Assembly: GCF_016863035.1 (NCBI RefSeq)
Contig: NZ_BOOC01000051.1
Span: forward strand, 1 to 58,850
DNA: 58,850 bases
From: Microbispora corallina
GTDB taxonomy: Bacteria > Actinomycetota > Actinomycetes > Streptosporangiales > Streptosporangiaceae
Reading direction: 5' to 3'
The position numbers and the translations under genes are program-made. Shown in pieces: positions 1-8,162 of the stretch; position 1 is the first letter of the stretch; every line of letters starts with the position of its first letter. Below the pieces are notes generated by a model. The model searched no databases. It was not told the origin of the DNA and saw only the letters and a list, made by a program, of their open reading frames with translations.

Positions 1-362
1 CCCGACTCGGACGACCGGTACAAACCGGGGCCTCAGCCGAACAGACACAGGGGCTGCCGGACGCGAACGCACGCCCACCACACAACCATCGAGATGATCG
101 AGGAGAGGGGCGCCGAACCGCGCCGACACGACAAGATTACCAGGCCTGGAACACCACCAGACCCAACAAGCGAACAACGCCCCTCAAGCCAGCTCTATTC
201 CCCCAGGTCGCCCGTGTGGGGACAACCGGGACAAGCCGGGGACGCGAGGGAGTCCAACGGACCGCGGGCGCGATTCATTCCCCGGCTCCGCCGACTCGGG
301 CGACGGCAGGCACGGGCCATGCTAGGACTGGTCCAACCTCCTAGAAAGGGTAGGAACGGGAC
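1..362. other. Upstream region without a convincing gene
   Basis: This stretch has no gene I can support. Plus-strand frame 1 is open from the window edge to a TGA at 364-366, which overlaps the GTG start at 363. Its translation is hydrophilic, rich in Arg, Pro, His and Thr, and uses many A- or T-ending codons, unlike every gene in the window. I therefore read it as non-coding, although a divergent gene tail cannot be excluded. A short inverted repeat (CTAGGA near 324, TCCTAG near 347) lies just before the transporter. Confidence 0.4.
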
Positions 363-1436
363 GTGATTCAGCAGGGGTTCCCTCGCGCCCTGGTCGTTCT
401 CCTCGGCTCCGCCGCCGCCGTCGTCACGCTCGCCGGCATGCAGGCGGTCGGCTCCATCCTCGGCCCGGTCCTGCTCGCCCTGACGCTCGTCATCGCGGTC
501 TCGCCGCTGCGCGGCTGGCTGGCCAGGCACCGGGCTCCTGTGTGGGTGCAGGTGGCCGTTCCTCTGGCGGTGGTGCTGATCGTCCTGCTCGGCATGGTCG
601 CGATCCTCACCTTCGCCGCCGCACAGGTCGCGATCCTCGCCCCGACATACGCCACGCAGTTCAACGCGATGGTGGCGGATCTGCAGCGCTGGGCCGCGGG
701 TCTGGGCTACGGGAGCGAACAGCTGAACAAGGCGCTGGCGTCGTTCGACGCGGGCAAGGTGATCGGGCTCGCGCAGAGCGTGCTGAGCAGTCTCCTCGGC
801 GTGCTGTCGAGCCTGTTCCTGATCGTGGTGCTGCTGCTGGCGATGAGCCTCGACGCGCCGGTGTTCGCCCGGATCGTGGACGCCGCCGCCGTCGAGCGCC
901 CCGCCATGGCCCGCGCCCTCATGACGTTCACGGACAAGACGCGCCGCTACCTGATCGTGTCGACGATCTTCGGCCTGATCTGCTCCGTCCTCGACATCGC
1001 GGCGCTGTACGTGCTCGGCGTTCCGCTCCCCCTGCTGTGGGGGGTGCTCGCCCTCATCACGAACTACATCCCGAACATCGGCTTCGTCCTCGGCCTGATC
1101 CCGCCCGCCCTGCTGGGCCTGCTGGAGGGCGGCCCGAAGACGATGCTGCTGGTCATCGCCGCCTATCTGGCGATCAACGTGGTGATCCAGTCGTTCATCC
1201 AGCCCAAGTTCCTCGGGGACGCCGTGGGGCTGTCGACCACGGCGACGTTCCTGTCCCTGATCATCTGGGCGTGGGTGCTGGGGCCGCTCGGCGCGCTGCT
1301 CGCCATTCCGCTGAGCCTCCTCGTCCGCGCCCTGCTCATCGACAGCGACCCGGCCGGGGCCTGGGCCGCCGCCCTCATCTCGGGGCGGCTTCCGGACCGG
1401 GGCGGGACGCCCGCGGAGGGCAAGGGAACCGAGTAG
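363..1436 (+). CDS. AI-2E family transporter (polytopic membrane protein)
   Basis: The 357-residue protein is almost entirely membrane-spanning, with a pair of N-terminal helices (about residues 9-35 and 58-90), a soluble middle segment (about 95-145) and a block of C-terminal helices. The segment NYIPNIGFVLGLIPP is the characteristic loop of the AI-2E/PerM family (PF01594). These proteins act as exporters or Na+/H+ antiporters; the true substrate is rarely known and there is no evidence here for autoinducer transport. The GTG start has a purine-rich GGTAGGAACGG upstream. The gene stands alone, followed after 55 bp by a small gene with its own promoter signature. Confidence 0.85.
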   Translation: MIQQGFPRALVVLLGSAAAVVTLAGMQAVGSILGPVLLALTLVIAVSPLRGWLARHRAPVWVQVAVPLAVVLIVLLGMVAILTFAAAQVAILAPTYATQFNAMVADLQRWAAGLGYGSEQLNKALASFDAGKVIGLAQSVLSSLLGVLSSLFLIVVLLLAMSLDAPVFARIVDAAAVERPAMARALMTFTDKTRRYLIVSTIFGLICSVLDIAALYVLGVPLPLLWGVLALITNYIPNIGFVLGLIPPALLGLLEGGPKTMLLVIAAYLAINVVIQSFIQPKFLGDAVGLSTTATFLSLIIWAWVLGPLGALLAIPLSLLVRALLIDSDPAGAWAAALISGRLPDRGGTPAEGKGTE

Positions 1437-1478
1437 CCGCCGTACGCGCGCCGCGGCGGGCGGGCGGCGGCGCGGCGT

Positions 1479-1484
1479 TAGTCT
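1479..1484 (+). promoter_or_regulatory. -10 element of a probable leaderless transcript
   Basis: TAGTCT is followed by seven bases and then the ATG at 1492, the usual geometry of an actinobacterial leaderless mRNA whose first base is the A of ATG. No Shine-Dalgarno sequence precedes that ATG. No convincing -35 box was found. Confidence 0.4.
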
Positions 1485-1491
1485 CGGTGAC

Positions 1492-1902
1492 ATGCGGCGA
1501 TGGGACGTCGACGAGCGCGGGACGGGCATCGCGGACGGGTCAGCGATGGAGCCTCAGGTGACCGCCCTGCTCGACGCGATGCGGCGGGACGGCTGGGTCA
1601 CCGAGCAGCCCGAGGTGCATTTGCTCCCCCACCTGCGGCGGGCGTGCGGCTCGGAGTGGCTCCTGATGGGCGAGCGCCTCCTCGACGACGGGGTCTACGA
1701 GGTGACGGTGTCGCTGTCCGGCGACAGGGAGGGCGTCCACGTGCACCGCGAGGTGGTCCGCCTGTTGTCCGCCGTCGCCGAGCCGGCCTTCTACGTACGG
1801 CAGGCCGGGCCCGGCGTGTTCGAGTGCGTCACCGGCGTCCTCGACGGCGACCCGCCGGGCTTCAAGAGCCACGGACATCTGGTGCGCCTCATCGTGACGT
1901 AG
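1492..1902 (+). CDS. Small hypothetical protein (136 aa)
   Basis: I do not recognise the family. The product is a soluble acidic protein of 136 residues with mixed alpha/beta character. It has no signal peptide, membrane segment or metal motif. A downstream in-frame ATG at 1546 gives a 118-residue version. The upstream ATG is preferred because a -10 hexamer sits seven bases before it. The 3' end is 3 bp from the convergent glycosyltransferase gene, so the two genes share a very tight tail-to-tail junction. Confidence 0.55.
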   Translation: MRRWDVDERGTGIADGSAMEPQVTALLDAMRRDGWVTEQPEVHLLPHLRRACGSEWLLMGERLLDDGVYEVTVSLSGDREGVHVHREVVRLLSAVAEPAFYVRQAGPGVFECVTGVLDGDPPGFKSHGHLVRLIVT

Positions 1903-1905
1903 CGG

Positions 1906-3285
1906 TCAGGGGTTCCCCACCGGGACGGGCGTGCTGCGGACGCTCGTCTGGCCGGAGTCCAGCGGACGCGTGCGCCGCCACGGGAGCGCCGCGGCGAGGA
2001 GCGGCAGGACCAGCAGCGAGCTCAGCGCCCAGGGCGAGTGCAGCTCGTACCACTTCGGCCCGGGGAACTGCGTCAGCACCAGGTAGCCCACGGACGCCCA
2101 CAACGTGCTGCCGATGATCGCGGGCCACGCCCATCGAGTCGGCCGGGCGACCAGGAACGGCATGAACCACATCAGGTACTGCGCGCCGAGGCGCGGCGTG
2201 AAGATCATGAACGCCAGCAGGATCGCGATCGTGACGTCGATCGGGTCGGCCTTGCGCCACCAGATGAGGCAGGCGGCGACGGCTGCGTAGATGAGGTACT
2301 GGCCGATCCTGGCCGGGGCCGGGTCGAGGTTCCAGTTGCCGCCGCTCACCAGCGTCGTCCAGCCCCAGTCGCCCGTGATGGGGCGCACGTCGCTCGGCCG
2401 CAGGCCGATCGTGTTCAGCACCTCGGGCAGCTTGTTCCAGTCGGTGAACCCGGCGACCGGCAGCGTCAGCAGGAAGAACACGGGCGGGACGCCGGTCGCG
2501 ACGAGCGAGACCACGCGGGAGCGCAGGCCCGGGAGCAGCATCAGCATGGCCGGCACCAGGATGACCGGCCAGCTCTTGGCGCACAGGGCGAGCCCCATCA
2601 GCAGCCCCGCGCCCAGGGCGCGGGCGGTCGCCGCCCGGTCCTCGTCCAGCGGGTGGGTGAACCGGCGCACGAAGTCGCGGGGGCTGCGCCACGGCAGCGT
2701 CGCCGGGGGCCGCCAGCCCTCCGGCCCGCGGGCCACGACGTACGCGGCGACGGCGAACACGAGCGAGACCGGCTCGACCTGGCCGTGCACGCTCGCCACG
2801 AGGATGGCCAGGGGGTTGCACGCGTACTGGAAGGCGCGCAGCCGCGCGGTTGGGCCGCCGGCGAGCCTGCCCACGAGCGGGATCAGCACGATGTCGGAGA
2901 CCACGGTCACCAGCCTCCCGGCGACCGCCCAGGGGATGTGCAGCCAGAGCAGCAGGCCGTACACGTAGGGGATCGTGGGGAGGAAGTGCCAGCCGCCGTT
3001 GCTCTCCAGCACGGGGTCGCGGTGGTCGAGGATCGCCTGCCCGGCCGGCTGGAAGCTGTTGACGTAGTCGACGGGCTGCCAGGTGTCCCTGGCGGAGAGC
3101 ACGAGGATGAGCACACGGACGCCGATGCCGACGGCGAGCGTGACGGCGAGCGTGGGACGCCAGCCCTTCCACTGCGCCACGATGGCGAGCACGACGCCTG
3201 CGGCGAGGACGAGGGCTGTGGGGATCGCGTAGTCCATGACGATGTCAAGAGTGCCCGACAAACCTGGGAAGAGGCGACTTGACAT
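1906..3285 (-). CDS. GT-C-fold glycosyltransferase-like integral membrane protein
   Basis: The product has 459 residues and about ten to twelve hydrophobic helices. The first luminal loop carries DTWQPVDYVNSFQPAGQAIL and GGWHFLPTIPYVYG, resembling the GT87/DUF2029 polyprenyl-phosphate-mannose-dependent mannosyltransferases of actinobacteria, which act on lipoglycans or exported glycans. The acidic residues of that loop fit a GT-C catalytic site, but I cannot assign donor or acceptor. The start is uncertain: the ATG at 3285 gives the longest form, and an ATG at 3237 (MDYAIPTALVL) would place the first helix at the N-terminus. Neither has a clear ribosome-binding site. Confidence 0.7.
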   Translation of the reverse strand: MSSRLFPGLSGTLDIVMDYAIPTALVLAAGVVLAIVAQWKGWRPTLAVTLAVGIGVRVLILVLSARDTWQPVDYVNSFQPAGQAILDHRDPVLESNGGWHFLPTIPYVYGLLLWLHIPWAVAGRLVTVVSDIVLIPLVGRLAGGPTARLRAFQYACNPLAILVASVHGQVEPVSLVFAVAAYVVARGPEGWRPPATLPWRSPRDFVRRFTHPLDEDRAATARALGAGLLMGLALCAKSWPVILVPAMLMLLPGLRSRVVSLVATGVPPVFFLLTLPVAGFTDWNKLPEVLNTIGLRPSDVRPITGDWGWTTLVSGGNWNLDPAPARIGQYLIYAAVAACLIWWRKADPIDVTIAILLAFMIFTPRLGAQYLMWFMPFLVARPTRWAWPAIIGSTLWASVGYLVLTQFPGPKWYELHSPWALSSLLVLPLLAAALPWRRTRPLDSGQTSVRSTPVPVGNP

Positions 3286-3293
3286 CAGATTTC

Positions 3294-3321
3294 TTGCCTA
3301 ACGGTCGCAATCGGTTACGCT
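3294..3321 (+). promoter_or_regulatory. Candidate promoter of the 33-residue membrane peptide
   Basis: TTGCCT (3294-3299) and TACGCT (3316-3321) are separated by 16 bp and lie 44 bp before the ATG at 3365. The pair fits a housekeeping-sigma promoter. A second TTGACA at 3279-3284 has no good -10 at 16-18 bp. The region is also the upstream flank of the divergent glycosyltransferase gene. Confidence 0.3.
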
Positions 3322-3364
3322 CCGCGCTATCCTGACCACGCAGCGTAACAAACAGGAGACCTCG

Positions 3365-3466
3365 ATGAAGATTCGCCTCTGGACGACCCTCGCCGTCGCC
3401 ATGTTCGTGGGCATGCTGATCGGACTGCTCGCCCCCACGCGAAGTGGCGGCCGACACGACAGGTAG
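3365..3466 (+). CDS. Predicted 33-residue single-span membrane peptide
   Basis: A short frame begins with ATG, preceded by a strong AGGAG seven bases upstream. It encodes Met-Lys-Ile-Arg, one hydrophobic helix (about residues 5-24, TLAVAMFVGMLIGLLAP) and a basic tail ending in RHDR. It could be an orphan membrane microprotein or the stub of a signal peptide from a lost secreted protein, since the adjacent locus is all secreted enzymes. I do not recognise a family. The ribosome-binding site, promoter-like upstream DNA and coherent topology argue for real translation. Confidence 0.45.
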   Translation: MKIRLWTTLAVAMFVGMLIGLLAPTRSGGRHDR

Positions 3467-3523
3467 GGGGGCGTACCTGCCGGGCCGGCCGCCGGCTCAT
3501 TCACGGACCTCGGAGGCGGAGCG

Positions 3524-4996
3524 TCAGAAGCCCGCGGTCACCTTGGTGAAGTCCCAGTCGGACTGGGCGATGCCGCTGCAGTTCGAGACGACGCCGCCGC
3601 CGGCGCAGCCGCGGTCACGGTTCACGGCCCAGAAGGCGAGCCGGCCGAGGCCCTTCGACTTGGCGTAGTCGCGGATCTGCGTCCACGTGGCCACCGAGGT
3701 GAGCTCCTGCTGGTCGGACAGGCCGTTCATGCCCGAGATGCCCATGTGCGCGTACGCCGTGGCGTCCGACCAGCCCCACGCCGACTTGAGGGCGTTCTTC
3801 AGGCCCTCGGCCGCGTTGACCGTGCTCTGGTACATGTTCGCGCCGCCGCCGAAGTCGAACGGCATGATCGTGTAGTTGTCGATGTTGACGCCGAGCGCCT
3901 TCGACTGGTTGATCAGCCGGGTGCCGTAGTAGGTCGGCCCGGTGGTGCTGGTGCCGAAGGTGACGACGACCTTGACGTTCGGGTTGTTCTGCTTGACGAT
4001 CTTCAGCCCGCCGAGGATGCGGTCCTGGACGGCCTCGTTCTCGAACTCGTCGGTGTTCTCGATGTCGAAGTCGACGGCGGCCGGGTTGTAGGCGTTGATC
4101 ACCTGCTGGACGGCCGAGGCGAACGCCGACGACGACGAGCAGTTCGGGCCGAGCTTGTTGCCCTGCCAGCCGCCGAACGAGATCTGGACGTTGCCGCCGG
4201 CCGCCTTGATCTGGGAGATCGCGCTCGCGTCGGCACCGCCGGTCAGCGGGCGGGAGCCGTCCCACGCCGGGGTGCAGCCGCCGCCGGAGAGCATGAACGC
4301 CATCGTGAACGCCTTGATGCCGGTGGCGCTCATGACCGTGGCCGGGTTCGGCGGGTTGCCCCAGCCCTCGTAGAGGTACGGCGCGCCGGGAAGCTTGCCG
4401 CCCCCGCCGCCGGTGCAGCCCGAGGTGCTGCCGGTCGCGGACCCGCTGGCGACCGACTCGCCCTTGGAGTTGTACGCCTTGATCGTGTAGGTGTGCGTGG
4501 TGCAGGTGCCGAGCCCGGAGATCGTCGCGCTGGTCCCGGTGACCGTGGCCACCACGCTGGAGCCCTCGTAGACGCGGTAGCCGGTGACCGTGCCGCTCGA
4601 CGCCGACCAGGACAGCGAGATCGACGAGTTCGTGGTGCCGGTGACGCTCGGGGTGCCCGGCTTGCCCGGCGTCCCGGCGGTCGGCGTCGGGGTGGGGGTC
4701 GGCGTGCCGCCGCCGGAGACCGGCTTCCACAGGGCCGGGACGTTCGGCGGCTCCCAGCCGGTGAGGGAGGTGTGGGCCTGGATGCACTCGTAGTCGACGC
4801 CGTTGTACGTCACCCGGGCGCCGATGGCGTACCAGGTGTTCGGCGCCCACGCCGGGTAGGCGAGCATGACCAGGCCGGCCGGGGCCGCGGACGCCGAGGC
4901 GCCGGAGGTGCCGGCGGCGATGCCGGCCGCGGCCATGGTGAGGGAGGCCAGGACGGCCACGGCCGCCCGGACACCGGTGGTGAACCGGAGTTTCAT
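3524..4996 (-). CDS. Secreted GH18 chitinase with CBM5/12 and FN3 modules
   Basis: The 490-residue precursor has a signal peptide (about 1-38, ending ASASA) and a CBM5/12 chitin-binding module (about 45-93, with AWAPNTWYAIGARVTY and the Trp residues of the binding face). A Thr-Pro linker, an FN3 domain (about 112-192) and a GH18 barrel (about 204-490) follow. The catalytic strand is AAVDFDIEN, so Glu313 is the expected proton donor. Homologues hydrolyse chitin with substrate-assisted retention. It is the last gene of the three-chitinase operon, 26 bp after the second gene. The start is the ATG directly before MKLRFTT, with a GAGG upstream; the longer open frame to the right is the neighbour's coding strand read out of frame. 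Confidence 0.9.
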   Translation of the reverse strand: MKLRFTTGVRAAVAVLASLTMAAAGIAAGTSGASASAAPAGLVMLAYPAWAPNTWYAIGARVTYNGVDYECIQAHTSLTGWEPPNVPALWKPVSGGGTPTPTPTPTAGTPGKPGTPSVTGTTNSSISLSWSASSGTVTGYRVYEGSSVVATVTGTSATISGLGTCTTHTYTIKAYNSKGESVASGSATGSTSGCTGGGGGKLPGAPYLYEGWGNPPNPATVMSATGIKAFTMAFMLSGGGCTPAWDGSRPLTGGADASAISQIKAAGGNVQISFGGWQGNKLGPNCSSSSAFASAVQQVINAYNPAAVDFDIENTDEFENEAVQDRILGGLKIVKQNNPNVKVVVTFGTSTTGPTYYGTRLINQSKALGVNIDNYTIMPFDFGGGANMYQSTVNAAEGLKNALKSAWGWSDATAYAHMGISGMNGLSDQQELTSVATWTQIRDYAKSKGLGRLAFWAVNRDRGCAGGGVVSNCSGIAQSDWDFTKVTAGF

Positions 4997-5022
4997 CGAA
5001 CCTCGCAGGGGGTGGGGGGTGG

Positions 5023-6654
5023 TCAGCCGAGGGAGTTGAGGTACGCCCGGTGGCTGCGGGAGAACTCGAAGTTGTTGAACTTGTCCCAGTTCACGGACCA
5101 CGCCATCAGGCCGCGCAGTCCCGGGAAGACGCCGTGCGGACGGTAGGAGCCGCAGCCCGTCCCCTTCGCCAGGCAGCCGAACGCGCTCTGCACGTCGGCG
5201 ACGGTGGTGAAGCCGTTCCCGGCCCAGGGAGCGGCGGGCAGGCCGATCGCCACCTGGTCGGGGCGCAGCGCGGGGAAGGTCGCCCCGCCGGCCACGGGGA
5301 AGCCGGTGAGCAGCATGTCGGTCATGGCGACGTGGAAGTCGGCCACGCCCATCGTGTGGTACTGGTTGTCCAGGCCCATGATCGGCCCCGAGTTGTAGTC
5401 CTGGACGTGCAGCAGGGTTAGGTCGTTGCGGAGCGCGTAGATCACCGGCAGGTAGGCGCCCGACCGCGGGTCGGCCGAGCCGTTGGGGCCGGGACCGTAG
5501 AACTGGTAGCCGAGCTGGACGAAGAACGTCTCCGGGGCCATCGTCAGCACGAACCTGGCGCCGTACCTGGCCTTGAGCGTCCTGAGGGCGGAGATCAGGT
5601 TCACGATCACGGGGGTGGTCGGGTTCCTGAAGTCGGAGTCGCCCGCGTTGAGCGACAGCGAGTGGCCCTCGAAGTCGATGTCGAGGCCGTCGAGGCCGTA
5701 CCTGTCGATGATGGCGCCCACCGACTGGACGAACGTGTCGCGGGCGGCGGCCGTGGTGAGCTGGACCTGCCCGTTCTGGCCGCCGATCGAGATCAGCACC
5801 TTCTTCCCGGCCGCCTGCTTGGCGCGGATGGCCGCGATGAAGTCGGCGTCGCTCTCGACGTTCGGGCACTCGGAGGCCGGGCACCGGGTGAACCGGATGT
5901 CGCCCGAGGTCACCGAGGTGGGCTCGCCGAAGGCGAGGTCAATGACGTCCCAGTCGTTCGGGACGTCGGCCATCCGGACGTAGCCCGAGCCGTTGGCGAA
6001 CGAGGCGTGCAGGTAGCCGGTCAGCAGCCGCTTGCCGCCGGGAGGAGGCGTGGGAGTCGGGGTCGGAGTCGGCGTGGGGGTGGGGGTGGGGGTCCTCGTC
6101 GGGGTGGGCGTGGGGGTCGGGGTGGGGGTCGGCGTCGGTGAGGGGCTCGATCCGCCGGGGCCGTCGAGCACGACGTCGTCGGCGTAGTAGGCGCCCTGGC
6201 CGTACCAGCCGTTGACGTAGACGGTCACGCTCGTGGTCGACGACCCGGTGGTGAACGACGTGGTCAGCTGCTTCCACGTCGCGCCCGGCGTCGCCCAGGT
6301 CTGCGCGTCCGACGTGCCCGTCCCCGTCGCGCCCAGGAACACGTACGCGCCCTGGACCCAGGCCGACAGCGCGTACGTCGTGGACGGCTTCACGGCCACG
6401 GTCTGCTGGCAGCGGGCGTAGTCACTGCCGACCGGCGTCGCCGTCAGCGCGCGCGTGCCGCCGTGCACCGGGCCGGCCACCGCCTGCGCCCCCGACGACG
6501 CCGAGCACGTCCATCCCGTCAGCCCCGACTCGAACCCCGGATTTCCGAGGATGTTGGCCGCGGACGCCGTGCCGGTCAGCGCGCCGGTGAACAGCCCCGC
6601 GGCGGCGAGGGACGCCACGGCGCCCAGCCCGATCGTTCTCTTCATGGAGGTCAT
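5023..6654 (-). CDS. Secreted GH18 chitinase with N-terminal CBM4/9-like module
   Basis: The 543-residue precursor has a signal peptide (1-33, ending GTASA) and a jelly-roll carbohydrate-binding module (about 34-165) of the CBM4/9/16 type that begins NILGNPGFESGLTGW. A long Pro-Thr linker (about 170-205) and a GH18 catalytic domain (about 209-543) follow. The catalytic motif LDGLDIDFEG places the acid/base at Glu329, and the barrel segments KVLISIGGQNG and APETFF are intact. Its ATG overlaps the stop codon of the upstream chitinase (ATGA), giving translational coupling. A second ATG three codons downstream is possible. The linker is encoded by a GC-rich simple repeat at about 6048-6145. Confidence 0.9.
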   Translation of the reverse strand: MTSMKRTIGLGAVASLAAAGLFTGALTGTASAANILGNPGFESGLTGWTCSASSGAQAVAGPVHGGTRALTATPVGSDYARCQQTVAVKPSTTYALSAWVQGAYVFLGATGTGTSDAQTWATPGATWKQLTTSFTTGSSTTSVTVYVNGWYGQGAYYADDVVLDGPGGSSPSPTPTPTPTPTPTPTRTPTPTPTPTPTPTPTPPPGGKRLLTGYLHASFANGSGYVRMADVPNDWDVIDLAFGEPTSVTSGDIRFTRCPASECPNVESDADFIAAIRAKQAAGKKVLISIGGQNGQVQLTTAAARDTFVQSVGAIIDRYGLDGLDIDFEGHSLSLNAGDSDFRNPTTPVIVNLISALRTLKARYGARFVLTMAPETFFVQLGYQFYGPGPNGSADPRSGAYLPVIYALRNDLTLLHVQDYNSGPIMGLDNQYHTMGVADFHVAMTDMLLTGFPVAGGATFPALRPDQVAIGLPAAPWAGNGFTTVADVQSAFGCLAKGTGCGSYRPHGVFPGLRGLMAWSVNWDKFNNFEFSRSHRAYLNSLG

Positions 6655-7994
6655 CCCGTGTACGAAGCGAAGATCTTGGAGAACTCGTACGGCGACTGGG
6701 CGATGTTGGTGCACATGTAGAGGGCGCCGGTGCAGGCGTTGCGGTCGCGGGTGAGCTCCCAGAAGGCCAGCAGGCCGAGATGCCTGCCCTTGGCGAAGGT
6801 CACGAGCTGGCGGGCGTCGTCCTGGTTGTAGACGTGGCCGTCGTCGTTCTGGCCGAGCATCGGGGTGACGCCGACCATCCGCCACACCTGCGCGTCGGAC
6901 AGGCTCGGGTAGAGGGTCTTGAGCTGGGCGAAGGTGCTGTTGGCCGCCTGCACGGCCGCGTCCCCGTAGTCGACGGACTGGTAGTAGTCCATGGCCATGA
7001 CGTTGACCGCGTCGAGGGTGACGCCGGCGTCCCTGGCGGACTTCACGACGTTGACCCCGTCGGCCGTGAGGCCGTTCGGCAGCACGGGGAGCGTGAGCGA
7101 GACCTTGAGGTCGGGGTGGGCCTGCTGGAGCCTCGCCAGGGCCTGCGACCTGCGGGCGATCGACGCCGGCTCGGCCGAGGCCGACCCCTCGATGTCGAGG
7201 TCGATGTACTTCAGCCCGTACGCGTTGACCACCGCGTTGTACTCGTTGTACAGCGAGGTCACGTCGCCGCAGGCCTGGGCCAGCTCGATGCCGGTGGCGC
7301 CGCCGAAGGAGATCTTCACGTCGCCGCCGCCCGCCCGGATCGCGTCGATCTGGTCCTTGGCCCACTGCTGCCGGGGGTCGTACGCGTTGAACCACATGGC
7401 CTTGCAGCCGGAAGCCGTGATGAAGGCGAGGGTGAAGTTCTTGAGGCCGGAGGCCGAGGCCATCGCGGTGAGGCTCGGGGTCGGCCAGGAGCCCATGTCG
7501 ACGTACGGCGCGGTCCTGATCGAGCCGGGGTTGGGCGGCGGCGCGGTGGGCGACGTGGAGGGACTGGGCGACGGTGAGGGCGAGGGCGACGGAGACGGGG
7601 AGGTGCCGCCGGCGCACGAGCCGCCGTTCAGCGTGCAGTTCGCCGGGACGGCGGCGCCGCTGTTCACCCAGCCGAACGTCGTCGAGGCGCCGGGGGCCAG
7701 CGAGCCGTTGTACTCCCGGTTCTTGAACGTGTAGTGGTTGCCGGACTTCGTCATCAGGGCGTCCCAGTAGGACCCCACCGACGACCCCGAGGCCAGGTCG
7801 AACTCCACGGTCCAGCCGGAGATCGCCGACGTCCCGGTGTTGGTGATCGTGTATCTGGCCTGGTAGCCGGAGCCCCAGTCGGAGTCCTTGGAGAAGACCG
7901 CCTTGGCGGTGGCGGCCTGGGCCGGCAGGGCGACGAGCGCGAGTGCGACCGCGGCGAGCGCCACGAGAGCACGCCAGACGAACCTGATCTGCAT
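6651..7994 (-). CDS. Secreted GH18 chitinase with N-terminal CBM2
   Basis: The 447-residue precursor carries a signal peptide (1-28, ending PAQA), a CBM2 module (about 29-128, with ISGWTVEFDL and the flanking Cys pair of the family), a Ser-Pro linker (131-150) and a GH18 domain (about 160-447). The catalytic strand KYIDLDIEG places the acid/base at Glu269. The domain resembles the third chitinase of this operon, so the two barrels probably arose by duplication and acquired different binding modules. It is the first gene of the operon; the operator-like palindrome at 8143-8159 and a long inverted repeat lie in its leader. Confidence 0.9.
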   Translation of the reverse strand: MQIRFVWRALVALAAVALALVALPAQAATAKAVFSKDSDWGSGYQARYTITNTGTSAISGWTVEFDLASGSSVGSYWDALMTKSGNHYTFKNREYNGSLAPGASTTFGWVNSGAAVPANCTLNGGSCAGGTSPSPSPSPSPSPSPSTSPTAPPPNPGSIRTAPYVDMGSWPTPSLTAMASASGLKNFTLAFITASGCKAMWFNAYDPRQQWAKDQIDAIRAGGGDVKISFGGATGIELAQACGDVTSLYNEYNAVVNAYGLKYIDLDIEGSASAEPASIARRSQALARLQQAHPDLKVSLTLPVLPNGLTADGVNVVKSARDAGVTLDAVNVMAMDYYQSVDYGDAAVQAANSTFAQLKTLYPSLSDAQVWRMVGVTPMLGQNDDGHVYNQDDARQLVTFAKGRHLGLLAFWELTRDRNACTGALYMCTNIAQSPYEFSKIFASYTG

Positions 7995-8035
7995 GTCACA
8001 ACCTCGTGTGGGGGGTGAAGGGGGAGGTCATGGAT

Positions 8036-8089
8036 CCGTACGGCTGACGCCTGACGGAGGCGGCCGATGGAACGGCGCCAGCCGTACGG
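8036..8089 (-). other. Long inverted repeat in the chitinase operon leader
   Basis: CCGTACGGCTGACGCC (8036-8051) is mirrored by GGCGCCAGCCGTACGG (8074-8089) with 15 of 16 positions pairing and a 22-nt loop. In the minus-strand transcript it would form a stable stem-loop about 40 nt before the first chitinase start codon. No T-run follows, so it looks more like a leader or mRNA-stability structure than an intrinsic terminator. Confidence 0.5.
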
Positions 8090-8139
8090 CACTCGAGGGC
8101 GTCTGGTGACGGGACGCAGGATCGGGTGAAAGGCTATTA

Positions 8140-8162
8140 CTTTTAGGAAAGTTTCCTAAGAG
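8140..8162 (-). promoter_or_regulatory. Palindromic operator upstream of the chitinase operon
   Basis: TTAGGAAA and TTTCCTAA flank a single central G (8143-8159), a perfect 17-bp palindrome that extends to 23 bp with one mismatch. It lies immediately upstream of the TAATAG -10 candidate, covering the -35 region and spacer, which is the position of a repressor operator. From memory, similar GGAAAGTTTCC palindromes precede glycoside-hydrolase genes in actinomycetes and have been linked to ROK-family repressors such as CsnR; this was not checked here. It does not resemble the DasR site. Confidence 0.6.

Noticed and set aside
1..366. Open frame running from the window edge and overlapping the AI-2E transporter start.
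   Set aside because: Its codon use and composition are unlike any gene here, and it has no recognisable domain.
195..1529. Long open frame antisense to the AI-2E transporter gene, and many similar long antisense frames elsewhere (for example opposite the SBP56, PotADBC and rplS-ffh regions).
   Set aside because: High GC with GC-biased codons opens shadow frames; these are Arg/Gly/Asp low-complexity translations without ribosome-binding sites or family features.
3279..3284. TTGACA at the start of the glycosyltransferase gene.
   Set aside because: No -10-like hexamer at 16-18 bp, and it overlaps the opposing start codon.
6048..6145. GC-rich simple repeat in the second chitinase gene considered as a separate mobile or regulatory repeat.
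   Set aside because: It encodes the in-frame Pro-Thr linker between binding and catalytic domains, which is normal for secreted chitinases.
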